Assembly: GCA_037102815.1 (NCBI GenBank)
Contig: BTPP01000003.1
Location: 3,534,001-3,598,000 of the forward strand
Direction: 5' to 3'
Origin: Neurospora intermedia
Lineage: Eukaryota > Ascomycota > Sordariomycetes > Sordariales > Sordariaceae
Length of the DNA: 64,000 nt
Shown here: positions 11,758 through 22,114 of the stretch, in pieces
Layout of the letters: each line of letters starts with the position of its first letter
Position numbering within the stretch: the first letter of the stretch is position 1
The notes under the pieces: generated by a model
What the model saw: the letters and a program-made list of their open reading frames with translations, nothing else
What the model was told of the DNA's origin: nothing
Database searches by the model: none
Translations under genes and position numbers: made by a program

Positions 11758-12708
11758 ATGGCCGCCTTTGTGAAAGCGATCAATGCGAAGATCAGGTCTC
11801 ATCCCGTTCTGAACTATGTCTGCTCAACGCGTAAGTCTCCATATCCCAGTTTACCCCAGCCAGCTGAGCGACCCGCCTGGTCTCGAGTCGTGATCCCAGA
11901 CCCCCCCGGGTGGGCCAATCCCCGATAATACTGGGGCATCCTCACGACCCGGGCCATAGGCATCATGGTGAATGATGTTTACGGGTAAAACATCACCAAA
12001 GACACGATTCTTCCGGGGCATGCTTAAAGACCGTAGCGCTGCATAGGCTGCCGCAGCATGATGCTTGTTGGGACAAACCGGTGGAAATGGGACATACCTT
12101 GCAACTAAACGTCGGACACGCTGCTGATATACCAATGTGCTCGCAGACTTCTGGGGCCCTGCCTCTAATTTTGGTATCCCCATCGCGGCTGTGATGGATA
12201 CACAGAAGAGTCCTGAACTGTGTGTTCCCCTTGTTCATCAACCAACCTCAACCTATCTGCCTTCTATGTTCCTCACTCCATCTGTTATGAGCTTTCTGTC
12301 TCAATCCTCCTAAACTACAGCCTTTCCTTTTGATAAGCCCCTTGGGATATTCATTCTCGTCTCACTCTCTCGCCCACTCACCACAACAATGAACGAACCC
12401 CAAAAGACTCCCCTCTTTCTAACCTTTTACGTAGGATCTCCGGCAAAATGACCTTTGCCCTATGCATCTACTCGGCTACCTTCATGCGCTACTCGCTCGC
12501 CGTGCAACCCAAGAACTACCTCCTGTTCCTGTGCCACGCCGTCAACGAGACGGCCCAGTTGACGCAGGGTTATCGCTACCTGAAGTACAACTATTGGGGC
12601 GGCAAGGAGAAAGAGGGACTCGTGAAGGCAGTGGATGCGGGTAAGGACAAGGCGAAGGAGCTGGAGGCCAAGGCTGAGACTAAGGTTAAGGAGGTTGTTG
12701 GGAAGTAA
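11758..12708 (+). CDS. mpc1: Mitochondrial pyruvate carrier subunit 1 (MPC1)
   Basis: MPC1 pairs with an MPC2/3-type subunit in the inner mitochondrial membrane to import pyruvate. Exons are 11758-11830, 12147-12219 and 12435-12708, giving 139 residues. The joins produce [46 protein letters not shown], which follows yeast Mpc1 closely, then [29 protein letters not shown]. These cover the membrane segments of the family. A charged, Lys/Glu-rich C-terminal extension (about 35 residues ending EVVGK) follows. Introns are long for this window (316 and 215 nt). The second donor is GTGTGT, less usual. An additional small exon inside intron 1 is not needed for the family fit. Confidence 0.93.
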
Positions 12709-15700
12709 GGAGAGATGGAGAGCGTGAGTGGTGAGGAAGAAGCATGGTGCCTATCTAGTACTTGACCGAGATGGATGGACCATGACCGACAGGTAGTCAG
12801 TCGATGTTGGTATGGACTGGGTGTGATCCGATCATGAAGAGTCAAAAGAGGGCTTCAAGAAATGTTGTCCCCGTCGAGGATGTCTGAAGGCCACCACGAA
12901 GAGAGCCCGGAAGTTGTGCTGTACCTTGCATTTGCGGAAGAAGCACGGGGTCGAGTGTCAGATCTGTCATGAAATCAGCAAGATACTATCATGTGAGACG
13001 GCGATCAATGGGCTGAGGAGCAACGGATACAGACGGAAATAGTTAACTTTAGGCATTTGTTTCTCCACGCGATCATCTACCAACCAATTACTTTCGATCT
13101 CTTGTCGACTCAAGGTGGAGAGCACTAGCGGGAAACATGAGGGACAGCTTTGGACTCCACGATGTAGTGCCGTTGGACTTTGGTGTTGTCTGTTGCGATC
13201 TTGTCGACGAATGGATCTGGAAGTCATGAGACTTATCTGATAGTCCTGTTAAGGAGCGGTGTGATATGTTAACTGATGTTTACGGTCTTGATCTGAAGTG
13301 CTGATGAACATCCCGAGATACAAGTAGACACGAAGCCGCGTACGTCGACGAACGTCATTCGTGGGTTTTAGATACCGACCCCGGGGACGAACGTATTCGC
13401 GAATTCACGGAAATACCTAGCTACAATGACACTGGGAGACGGGTTCGACATTGTAAAGGAAATACAGGTGCCTTTTTAGGCATGGGTTAATCGTTCTGTG
13501 CGAAATAAAGTTAAAAAAAAAGCTAACAGCCACATAAGGAAAAGCAACCCATGTCTACCTATAAACGATCGGATCTCGCCCGGTATGTAACCGAGGAAGA
13601 AGCGAAGTGGTGAAACCCGCTCCGGCCCCGCCCGACCACATGTGCACAACCGAAGTCCCCGCGCCATCCCGTTCCCGCCCTCCCTCCCCCCCGTTCGTTT
13701 CGTTCGACACGCGAAGAACAAAAGGGCTAAAACCGGGTTCATCGGTTTTACTACATAGAGTACACTGTAGTGTAGTAGGTATGTAACACGATCCACCTTC
13801 CTCAGCTGGTTAAAACTGGGGGCTTCTTTTTTATTTTATCTTCTATCTGTTTTTGTTTAGTGTAAGTTTAACAGGGCAAGGTAAAACAGATAAACAGGGT
13901 AAGGCAAGACAAGAAAAGGCGTATGATCTGCAGGGCTGATAGGAGGAGCCCCCTATGCAGTTTTGACACTTGGTTTCAGTGATCGGCTTGGCTACAACTC
14001 TTTAGACAAGCGGGCTTGGAATGGACGTCGGTGTGTTTGAGATAGACTGTCCCGGGACGAACAGTTTCGGGTGTGTGACGGCTAAGGTCTTGAAATCAAG
14101 ATTATGTGATTAGTTCGTTGGTTATGATAGAACAGTAGCGGTGACGCAAGAAGCTCGAGGAGTCCAAGAACGGCATATGATACATGAGGCTCGTTTGCTG
14201 GTGATATGTTGGGGATTTGTATTGTAAAGGCTTAGTGTACCTCTATTGTACCATGATTTTCCGGGGCATGTCTCCCAATATGTTACGGCTCTCAGCTGGA
14301 GAGGATAGGATGGGCCAATCTAGGCAGAGCACACGTCTGAGAATCAGAGTTTCGACTAGGGAACACCGGAAAATGGACGCGAAACATGAAGATATGATCA
14401 CATAGTACTGAAGAGCAACGGCATAAGCTTGCCATTGGTAACTGATAGTCTGCAGTACAGTATTGCCGTCGACCAGGGCGTCAAGAGACATCCGCCACGA
14501 AAATGAACGTCCAAGAGTCGAAAACAAAAATAGCTAGTGTCGTCGCTCATCAACCCTGTCGTGCCAGTCTAGCCTATAGCAAGACTTCCTTTTCCCCAAA
14601 TGCAACCCTGGAGAGATTATCAACACCCGAAACGTCTGTAAGAACAAAAAATGCCGTGCTTATCCTCGGTTGTTGATGCGAGAACATGAGGAGATCGGTT
14701 GCGAGATCTATCAGATGATCTTTTGGGTCAATGGTGTGTTTCGCTTTTGACTCGGATTCCGCGCTCCTGTCCAAAGGTGATGAACTGGTTGTTGCAAGGG
14801 TAAAAGAAGACGTTCCAGCGTTCGAGACTTTGAATCAAAAGTCCCATCGCCAGTTGTTATGACTCAAAAAAGGTGATGACAGATCCAGAAAGACAAATCC
14901 AGGGCAGGGCGGTCGTTATATTGTAGTTATGGGTACCAAACCATGTCAGAGCCCTGGATCATCCAGTCTCCGGTGTCGCACCACCGGTTGCAACTGTCAA
15001 AGCCAAAGTTGCAAGGAAACGTGCCCACGGATCTCACAGTGTCAGTAGGCATGCAGAAGATAGTGTACACCCGCAAGGTTCTTGGTTACCAACCCGCAGG
15101 ATCCTGCTGTGCGAATAGCCTCAGAACTCACCTCTAGAGATACGCAGACTGTAAGCCGGATGTGAAAATAAACCTCAATGCAAACTCCACATGGGGTCTC
15201 CAAATCGAAAGTGGGGCTGTAAAGCAGAAGGGGATGGCTAAAGTGGTGGATCCATCCATAGAGGTAGTGTAACATACAAGGCAGCAGCTAGAAAGACGCG
15301 AAGTACCGATACACCCAGGAAATCATATTTTGGGGCAGTTGTTCGCGCTGACGATGCACGTGCTGTGAAGCCGTGTCGTCTGTCTTCGCGATACCGAATC
15401 TGGAACCGCCCGGACCAATGACAAGCCCCGGATGACCCATTCATTTCGATTCATCCCCGCTGCCGGCCCCGGACCAGCACGGGCCCCGAAGAACCCCCCA
15501 CTTCCTTTGGTGGCCGGCCCCGGGCCGCCGGCTCTTTCATCACCCACGTCGAAGTGCTTTTTGGTTGATGAAGGGTGAGCCTTCCCAGCACGTTATGAAC
15601 ATGTCTGACTACTCATCGTTGTCTGGCTACACAAAGAGGCAACATGAGCCAGTAAGAGGAGTTTGACAACAGGTGCGATGAATGGCATTCTCCCAATGCG

Positions 15701-17022
15701 AGGCTCCCTTTCGGCGCCGGGCCCTCTTTGGTTGACATCATGGATGTCAGGCACCGCAAGCCTAGTTACCATACGTCAATGTTTTGTCAAAAATGTCACG
15801 GTGGTTCTTTATTTCGTCAATGGTGATGTTTCACAATCCTCATCCGCGGGCGTGACTGCAGCATGCATGCCTCTTCGCGGCTCAGTTTCAGAACTTTGTA
15901 TATTGCAGTGTACATATGTAGTAGTGTACATAGTAGTGTACAAACTATCCCACCTTGACCTTTTGTGTGTGATGACATGCCGTTGCAAAGCGCTATTGCA
16001 AAGAGATAAGTGAGTTCTTCATGTCATAAGCTTGAGTCACCAGACGGGGTCTTGGCTTGCGGAATTTTCTTGATTAAGACGCTTGGAAGCGGCAGACTCA
16101 AGAAAGTAGCGGGTGGGCTGAGGATCTGGAGGTCTCACTTGGGAGGGGTAGAGGTACATGTACCGCCACCAAGAACTCCTGTCTACGCAGTACGTATAGC
16201 CAGCCCCCGGCCACCGCAGATGATCTTAGCAAGTGGAAGCGATGCATGGCATCGATCCGTCAAAGCCATGATAAGTAACGACCCCACAAAGCAACGATGA
16301 ATCGCAAGATGGGACTGGCAGGTTGACTTACAACGGGGATCCTTGTTCAAGCTGGTTACTGTCAGGACCAGAATCGTCTTCTCCTCCTTGGCGTGAGTTT
16401 TGTCCATTTTTTTTTTTAGGTCCCGCTCCGGTAGACGAGCTTCATGGATGGTCGAGTCTGACTCTTTCTGCCACTTTTTTCCATGTCGCTAGACAGAAAT
16501 CCGCTCATAAGCCGCGCCTTCGTCCAGGCCTCTCCCTCTTCTGAAGTCTCTGCCTCCATCAATTTTTGCCCTCTTTGCTTTATTTTTCTGTTCGGCCAAG
16601 CAGTGTGTCCCTCCCGTGGCTCCTGGACCGCCCTCTGCCCTTCTGTGTAGTGTATATCACCAAACGTAGACTTCGAGTGGCCCCCTGGTTAGTGTAGTGC
16701 ATAGTCGTCTGAGCAGCAAGGTACCCATCCACCATCTAGATCTAACCGGGGCTCTGTGAGCTTGTCTTGGCTGTACTTACGAAACTAGCGTTTTATCCAT
16801 GTAAAGGTGTACATTGTGCTCGGTACAGCCAATCCAACCTAGTCTGTCTCGTCGCTGTTTGGGTGCAGCACGTCGCGCCGTAACCCTGCCCAATAACCCC
16901 ACCACCAGGACAGACCCCTCGTCATTGTCTCGAGACTCAAGTAGCCCGCTCCCCCTCCAAACTCGCTACCTCACCAGCTTTTCTCTTTTCAACAACCACG
17001 ACCTTGCGTCAATTGAGTCAAG
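12709..17022. other. 4.3-kb region with no recognised gene, upstream of pyruvate carboxylase
   Basis: I find no protein with family similarity on either strand; open frames stay below about 120 codons. Noteworthy patches are a GC-rich stretch (about 15400-15540), a set of GTGTACA/TAGTAG repeats at 15905-15945, related TAGTGTA motifs near 13765, 16650 and 16695, and T-runs near 13825 and 16410. The right end (about 16550-17022, pyrimidine-rich) is probably the pyruvate carboxylase promoter and leader. A long noncoding RNA or an unrecognised small gene cannot be excluded. Confidence 0.4.
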
Positions 17023-20000
17023 ATGGCCTCCGACAAGCCTGCCGACCAGTATGCGGAGGTGTTCGAGGAGGGCGATGTCCCCAAGGAGGCCCAGACCGTC
17101 CACCGCATCCGGGCCAACTCGACTATTATGCAGCTGAACAAGATTCTGGGTTAGTCGCATTCGCATTCCGTAGAGACGGGACGTGCTTGGTGTGCGGTTG
17201 CCGGCTGCTTGCAAGAGTGTCGCGATCAACTGAACCTCTGCGCGCAGAAGTCGATGAGGTTGTATGGAGCAAGTTACTAACGTCGGTTCTTCATGCGAAA
17301 CAGTTGCCAACCGTGGTGAAATTCGTAAGTAGTGACCTGCCCCATCACGTTTTCCCCGAGCGATGCGCTAACAGTGATATTCAGCCATTCGTGTATGTCC
17401 AACCGCCATGACCACTACAACATGAGATGAACATCGTACTTACTTTTGATACCACCATACAGATCTTCAGAACTGTGAGTTACCAGCATTCTCGCCGTGC
17501 ATGTCTTCGTGGTGGGCATGGCTGACCTTGAAAACTGCGCAGGCTCACGAGTTGTCTCTTCACACCATTGCCATCTTCAGGTAAGCACTTCTTCCAATCC
17601 ATATACCAAAATCCGTTTCGTTCGATCATCGTCTAACTTTTATCAGTTATGAGGACCGCCTCTCCATGCACAGACAGAGTATGCGCGATTCCACTTCCCC
17701 CAATATCTCATCGTCGAGTTAGCCTGGGCCAAGGCCAACGCCAGCGCCCTGGCTGGCGAGCGATACAGTCACAGTTGCAGTTACTGATGCTAGAAACGCA
17801 GAGGCCGATGAGGCGTACGTCATTGGCAAGCGTGGACAATACACCCCCGTTGGTGCTTATCTCGCCTCCGACGAGATCGTTAAGATTGCCGTCGAACACG
17901 GCGCCCAGATGATCCATCCCGGTAGGATAGAACCGTTCACCTGAAGGCCTTGACGTCGCTTTTACTGATCCTCCCATAGGTTATGGTTTCCTCTCTGAGA
18001 ACGCTGATTTCGCTCGCAAGGTTGAGAAGGCCGGTCTTATCGTGAGTTGCCCAGACCACGCCTAGCTAGAGCGCGGGGTTCATGTGATTCGCCCAATGAG
18101 GAGTGCATGAGCACTAACCTGTTCTCTCTAGTTTATCGGCCCTTCGCCCGAAGTGATCGACGCTCTTGGTGACAAGGTCTCTGCTCGCAAGCTTGCCATT
18201 GCCGCCGGTGTCCCCGTCGTCCCTGGTACTGAGGGTGCTGTCGACACCTTCGAGGCCGTCAAGGACTTCACCGACAAGTACGGTTTCCCCATCATCATCA
18301 AGGCTGCCTATGGCGGAGGTGGTCGTGGTATGCGTGTCGTCCGCGAGGAGGCTTCCCTGAGGGAGTCCTTCGAGCGCGCCACCTCCGAGGCCAAGAGTGC
18401 CTTTGGCAACGGCACCGTTTTCGTCGAGCGCTTCCTCGACAAGCCCAAGCACATTGAGGTCCAGCTTCTTGGTGACAACCACGGCAACATTGTCCACCTG
18501 TACGAGCGTGACTGCTCCGTCCAGCGTCGCCACCAGAAGGTCGTCGAGATTGCCCCCGCTAAGGACCTTCCCACCGAGACTCGCGATGCTATCTTGGCCG
18601 ATGCCGTCAAGCTCGCCAAGTCGGTCAACTACCGCAACGCCGGTACCGCTGAGTTCCTTGTCGACCAGCAGAACCGCTACTACTTCATTGAGATCAACCC
18701 CCGTATCCAGGTCGAGCACACCATTACTGAGGAGATCACCGGGATCGACATTGTCGCCGCCCAGATTCAGATCGCCGCTGGTGCTACTCTTGAGCAGCTT
18801 GGTCTCACCCAAGATCGCATCACCACCCGTGGTTTCGCCATCCAGTGCCGTATCACCACTGAGGATCCTGCCAAGAACTTCCAGCCCGATACTGGCAAGA
18901 TTGAAGTCTACCGCAGCGCTGGCGGTAACGGTGTCCGTCTCGACGGCGGTAACGGCTTTGCTGGTGCCGTCATTACTCGTAAGTGATTTCCCCTTTCCCC
19001 ATTCATGCCTCAAAGACCTTTCCCAAAGACCCCAAGACCCCAAATGCATCACTTGATGAGTTTTCAACTCTCCATGGGGCATTCCTGGTATCTCTCGACG
19101 CATACTTGCACCCATCAGATGCATCGCGATATCAGAGGAATGGCATCAACTGCTCTCCGAAGGCCTTTTGACATCAGCTCAAGGCTTTTTTGCAACAAGA
19201 AACTGCATGCAAATTTGAGAAGAACACCTCAATTTCCGGTGGCTTGTTGCTTCACATTGAAGCATTTGTTTCGTGGTAAACAAATGGCAGGTGCTTGGAC
19301 CCACTAGTGTGGGGCTGGTTTGAAAGACCCACAAATTATCAGGGGGGTGGACCGTGCATCATGTGCAGCCACAACTCATCAACATATCTTCACCCTCGCC
19401 GTCGTCAACTCAAATCATCACCACACACCTACCATGTTCTGAGCTCTCGCTAACTTCTTTAACAGCTTGTAAGTCACTATTTCTACATATCGGCAGTATC
19501 TATCTGCGCCTTCTCCTTTTCGAAGCTGCGTGGCCTTTGATTCTGCTCATGACCGGGTCTCCTCTCGGTCTTCTTACCTCTTCTCTTGGTCAACCTCTTG
19601 GTCAATCCACTAACTTTTTGGGACAGTCTATGACTCTATGTTAGTGAAAGTGAGCTGCCGTGGCAGGTAAGTTATTACGCAATTCATGGTCGATCCCAAC
19701 CTTCATGGCCACTGTCTTCGTGTTAAGACTTGGCCATTGTCTTCGTGTCAAGACTTGTGCTAATCAATTTAATTGTTTAAAATTAGCACATATGAGATAA
19801 GTAGGCGCAAGGTACTGCGTGCCCTGATCGAGTTCCGGATTCGCGGCGTCAAGACCAACATTCCTTTCTTGGCTTCTCTCCTCACACACCCGACTTTCAT
19901 CGAGGGCAACTGCTGGACTACCTTCATCGATGATACGCCGTCGCTCTTCGACCTCGTTGGCAGCCAGAACCGTGCTCAGAAGCTCCTTGCTTATCTGGGT

Positions 20001-22114
20001 GATGTCGCCGTCAACGGCAGTAGCATCAAGGGTCAGATTGGTGAGCCCAAGTTTAAGGGTGATATCATCATCCCCGAGCTCCATGATGCTTCTGGCAACA
20101 AGATCGATGTCAGTCAGCCTTGCACCAAGGGCTGGCGTCAGATCATCCTCGAGCAGGGCCCCAAGGCCTTCGCCAAGGCTGTCCGCAACTACAAGGGCTG
20201 CCTTCTCATGGACACCACCTGGCGTGATGCCCACCAGTCTCTCCTTGCCACCCGTGTGCGTACCGTCGATCTGTTGAACATCGCCAAGGAGACCAGCCAT
20301 GCTCTCCACAACCTCTACTCCTTGGAGTGCTGGGGTGGTGCCACCTTCGATGTCGCCATGCGTTTCCTCTATGAGGATCCTTGGGACAGACTCCGCAAGA
20401 TGCGCAAGCTTGTGCCCAACATTCCCTTCCAGATGCTCCTCCGTGGCGCTAACGGTGTTGCCTACGCTTCCCTGCCCGACAACGCCATTGAGCACTTCGT
20501 CGAGCATGCCAAGAAGAACGGTGTCGATATCTTCCGTGTCTTCGATGCCCTTAACGACATCCACCAGCTCGAGGTTGGTATTAAGGCTGTCCAGAAGGCA
20601 GGCGGTGTGTGCGAGGGTACCGTTTGCTACAGCGGTGACATGCTTAACCCCAAAAAGAAGTACAACCTTGAGTACTACCTTAAGCTCGTTGACGACCTTG
20701 TCGCTCTCGACATCGATGTCCTTGGCATCAAGGATATGGCTGGTGTTCTCAAGCCCCACGCTGCTACCCTCCTCATTGGCAGCATCCGCAAGAAGTACCC
20801 CGACCTCCCCATTCACGTCCACACTCACGACTCCGCGGGTACTGGTGTCGCCTCCATGGTTGCTTGTGCCATGGCTGGTGCTGATGCCGTTGATGCTGCC
20901 ACTGACAGCTTGTCTGGCATGACCTCTCAGCCCAGCATCAACGCCATCATTGCTTCGCTTGATGGCACTGACAAGGACACTGGTCTCGACGTCCACCATG
21001 TCCGTGCTCTTGACACCTACTGGTCTCAGCTCCGTCTCCTCTACTCGCCCTTCGAGGCTCATCTCACTGGCCCCGACCCCGAGGTTTACGAGCACGAGAT
21101 TCCTGGCGGTCAGCTCACCAACATGATGTTCCAGGCTTCTCAGCTTGGCCTCGGCTCTCAGTGGCTTGAGACTAAGAAGGCCTACGAGGAGGCCAACGAC
21201 CTCCTCGGTGACATTGTCAAGGTCACTCCTACCTCCAAGGTCGTTGGTGACTTGGCTCAGTTCATGGTTTCCAACAAGCTGTCCAAGGATGATGTCTTGG
21301 CCCGCGCTGGCGAGCTCGACTTCCCCGGCTCCGTCCTCGAGTTCCTCGAGGGTATGATGGGTCAGCCCTACGGCGGTTTCCCCGAGCCTTTCCGTACCAA
21401 GGCACTCCGTGGCCGTCGCAAGCTCGACGCTCGCCCTGGTCTCTTCCTCGAGCCCGTCGACTTCCCCAAGGTCCGTAAGGAGCTCGCTCGTAAGTTCGGC
21501 AGCGTCACCGAGTGCGATGTTGCCAGCTACGTCATGTATCCCAAGGTCTTTGAGGACTACAAGAAATTCGTGGCCAAGTTCGGTGATCTCTCCGTCCTTC
21601 CCACCAAGTACTTCCTGTCCAGGCCCGAGATCGGCGAAGAATTCCACGTCGAGCTTGAGAAGGGCAAGGTTCTCATTCTCAAGCTCCTTGCTGTCGGTCC
21701 TCTCTCTGAGAACACCGGCCAGCGTGAGGTGTTCTACGAGATGAACGGTGAGGTCCGCCAGGTTACCGTCGACGACAAGAAGGCGTCGGTCGAGAACGTG
21801 AGCAGGCCCAAGGCCGATCCTACCGACTCCAGCCAGGTCGGCGCCCCCATGGCCGGTGTTCTCGTTGAGCTCCGCGTCCACGACGGTACTGAGGTCAAGA
21901 AGGGCGATCCCATCGCCGTTCTCAGCGCGATGAAGATGGTATGTTGTCCACTATACCCCTCAACGCAGATGATTCATTGCTAACTCTTATGCTATAGGAA
22001 ATGGTCATCTCTGCTCCTCACAACGGTGTTGTCTCCTCCCTTGCCGTCCGCGAGGGTGACTCCGTCGATGGCTCTGACCTCGTCTGCCGCATCGTCAAGC
22101 CCGGCGACAAATGA
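17023..22114 (+). CDS. pyc: Pyruvate carboxylase
   Basis: This biotin enzyme makes oxaloacetate from pyruvate, bicarbonate and ATP (anaplerosis and gluconeogenesis); fungal forms are cytosolic. Thirteen coding exons: 17023-17149, 17304-17324, 17385-17392, 17463-17474, 17543-17580, 17647-17678, 17802-17921, 17980-18041, 18132-18978, 19466-19468, 19627-19666, 19787-21938 and 21998-22114. They give 1192 residues, normal for the family, and every phase agrees. The biotin carboxylase domain starts ILVANRGEIPIRIFRTAHEL, with the ATP-grasp glycine loop GGGGRGMR and the [10 protein letters not shown] motif. The carboxyltransferase domain has [10 protein letters not shown] and LGIKDMAG. The biotinyl domain has AMKMEM; the biotin lysine is residue 1153 and the last intron follows AMKM. 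Three exons are 12 nt or shorter; the 3-nt exon is the least certain. Confidence 0.96.
17385..17392 (+). other. pyc: 8-nt microexon of pyruvate carboxylase
   Basis: CCATTCGT lies between a TTCAG acceptor and a GTATGT donor. It completes the proline codon and gives Ile-Arg of the invariant NRGEIPIRIFRT segment. Omitting it breaks the frame, so it is required. Confidence 0.9.
17463..17474 (+). other. pyc: 12-nt microexon of pyruvate carboxylase
   Basis: ATCTTCAGAACT lies between a TACAG acceptor and a GTGAGT donor and encodes Ile-Phe-Arg-Thr of the conserved IPIRIFRTAHEL segment. Skipping it would keep the frame but delete four conserved residues. Confidence 0.9.
19466..19468 (+). other. pyc: Candidate 3-nt microexon (CTT) of pyruvate carboxylase
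   Basis: CTT is bounded by GCTAAC...TTCTTTAACAG on the left and GTAAGTCAC on the right, near-ideal branch, acceptor and donor signals. With it the protein reads VIT-P-F-YDSMLVK, matching the residue count of the family's VITPHYDSLLVK. Without it the product would read VITLYDSMLVK, one residue short. The phase works either way, so only transcripts can settle it. Confidence 0.65.
19707..19756 (+). repeat. 25-bp tandem duplication inside a pyruvate carboxylase intron
   Basis: Two adjacent 25-bp units starting GGCCAYTGTCTTCG differ at two positions. They lie in the 120-nt intron 19667-19786, just upstream of its branch point. Confidence 0.85.

Noticed and set aside
13476-13796. Minus-strand open frame of 106 codons
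   Set aside because: Low-complexity and Arg-rich in part, no family similarity, and it lies in a region without other gene signals.
14574-14950. Two adjoining minus-strand open frames in the 4.3-kb spacer
   Set aside because: Neither has a supported start, splice junction or known family; composition is not distinctive.
19764-21881. Long open frame antisense to pyruvate carboxylase (and a shorter one at 18114-19124)
   Set aside because: Same cause: codon bias of the sense gene. The antisense translation is Leu/Val-rich with no recognisable domain.
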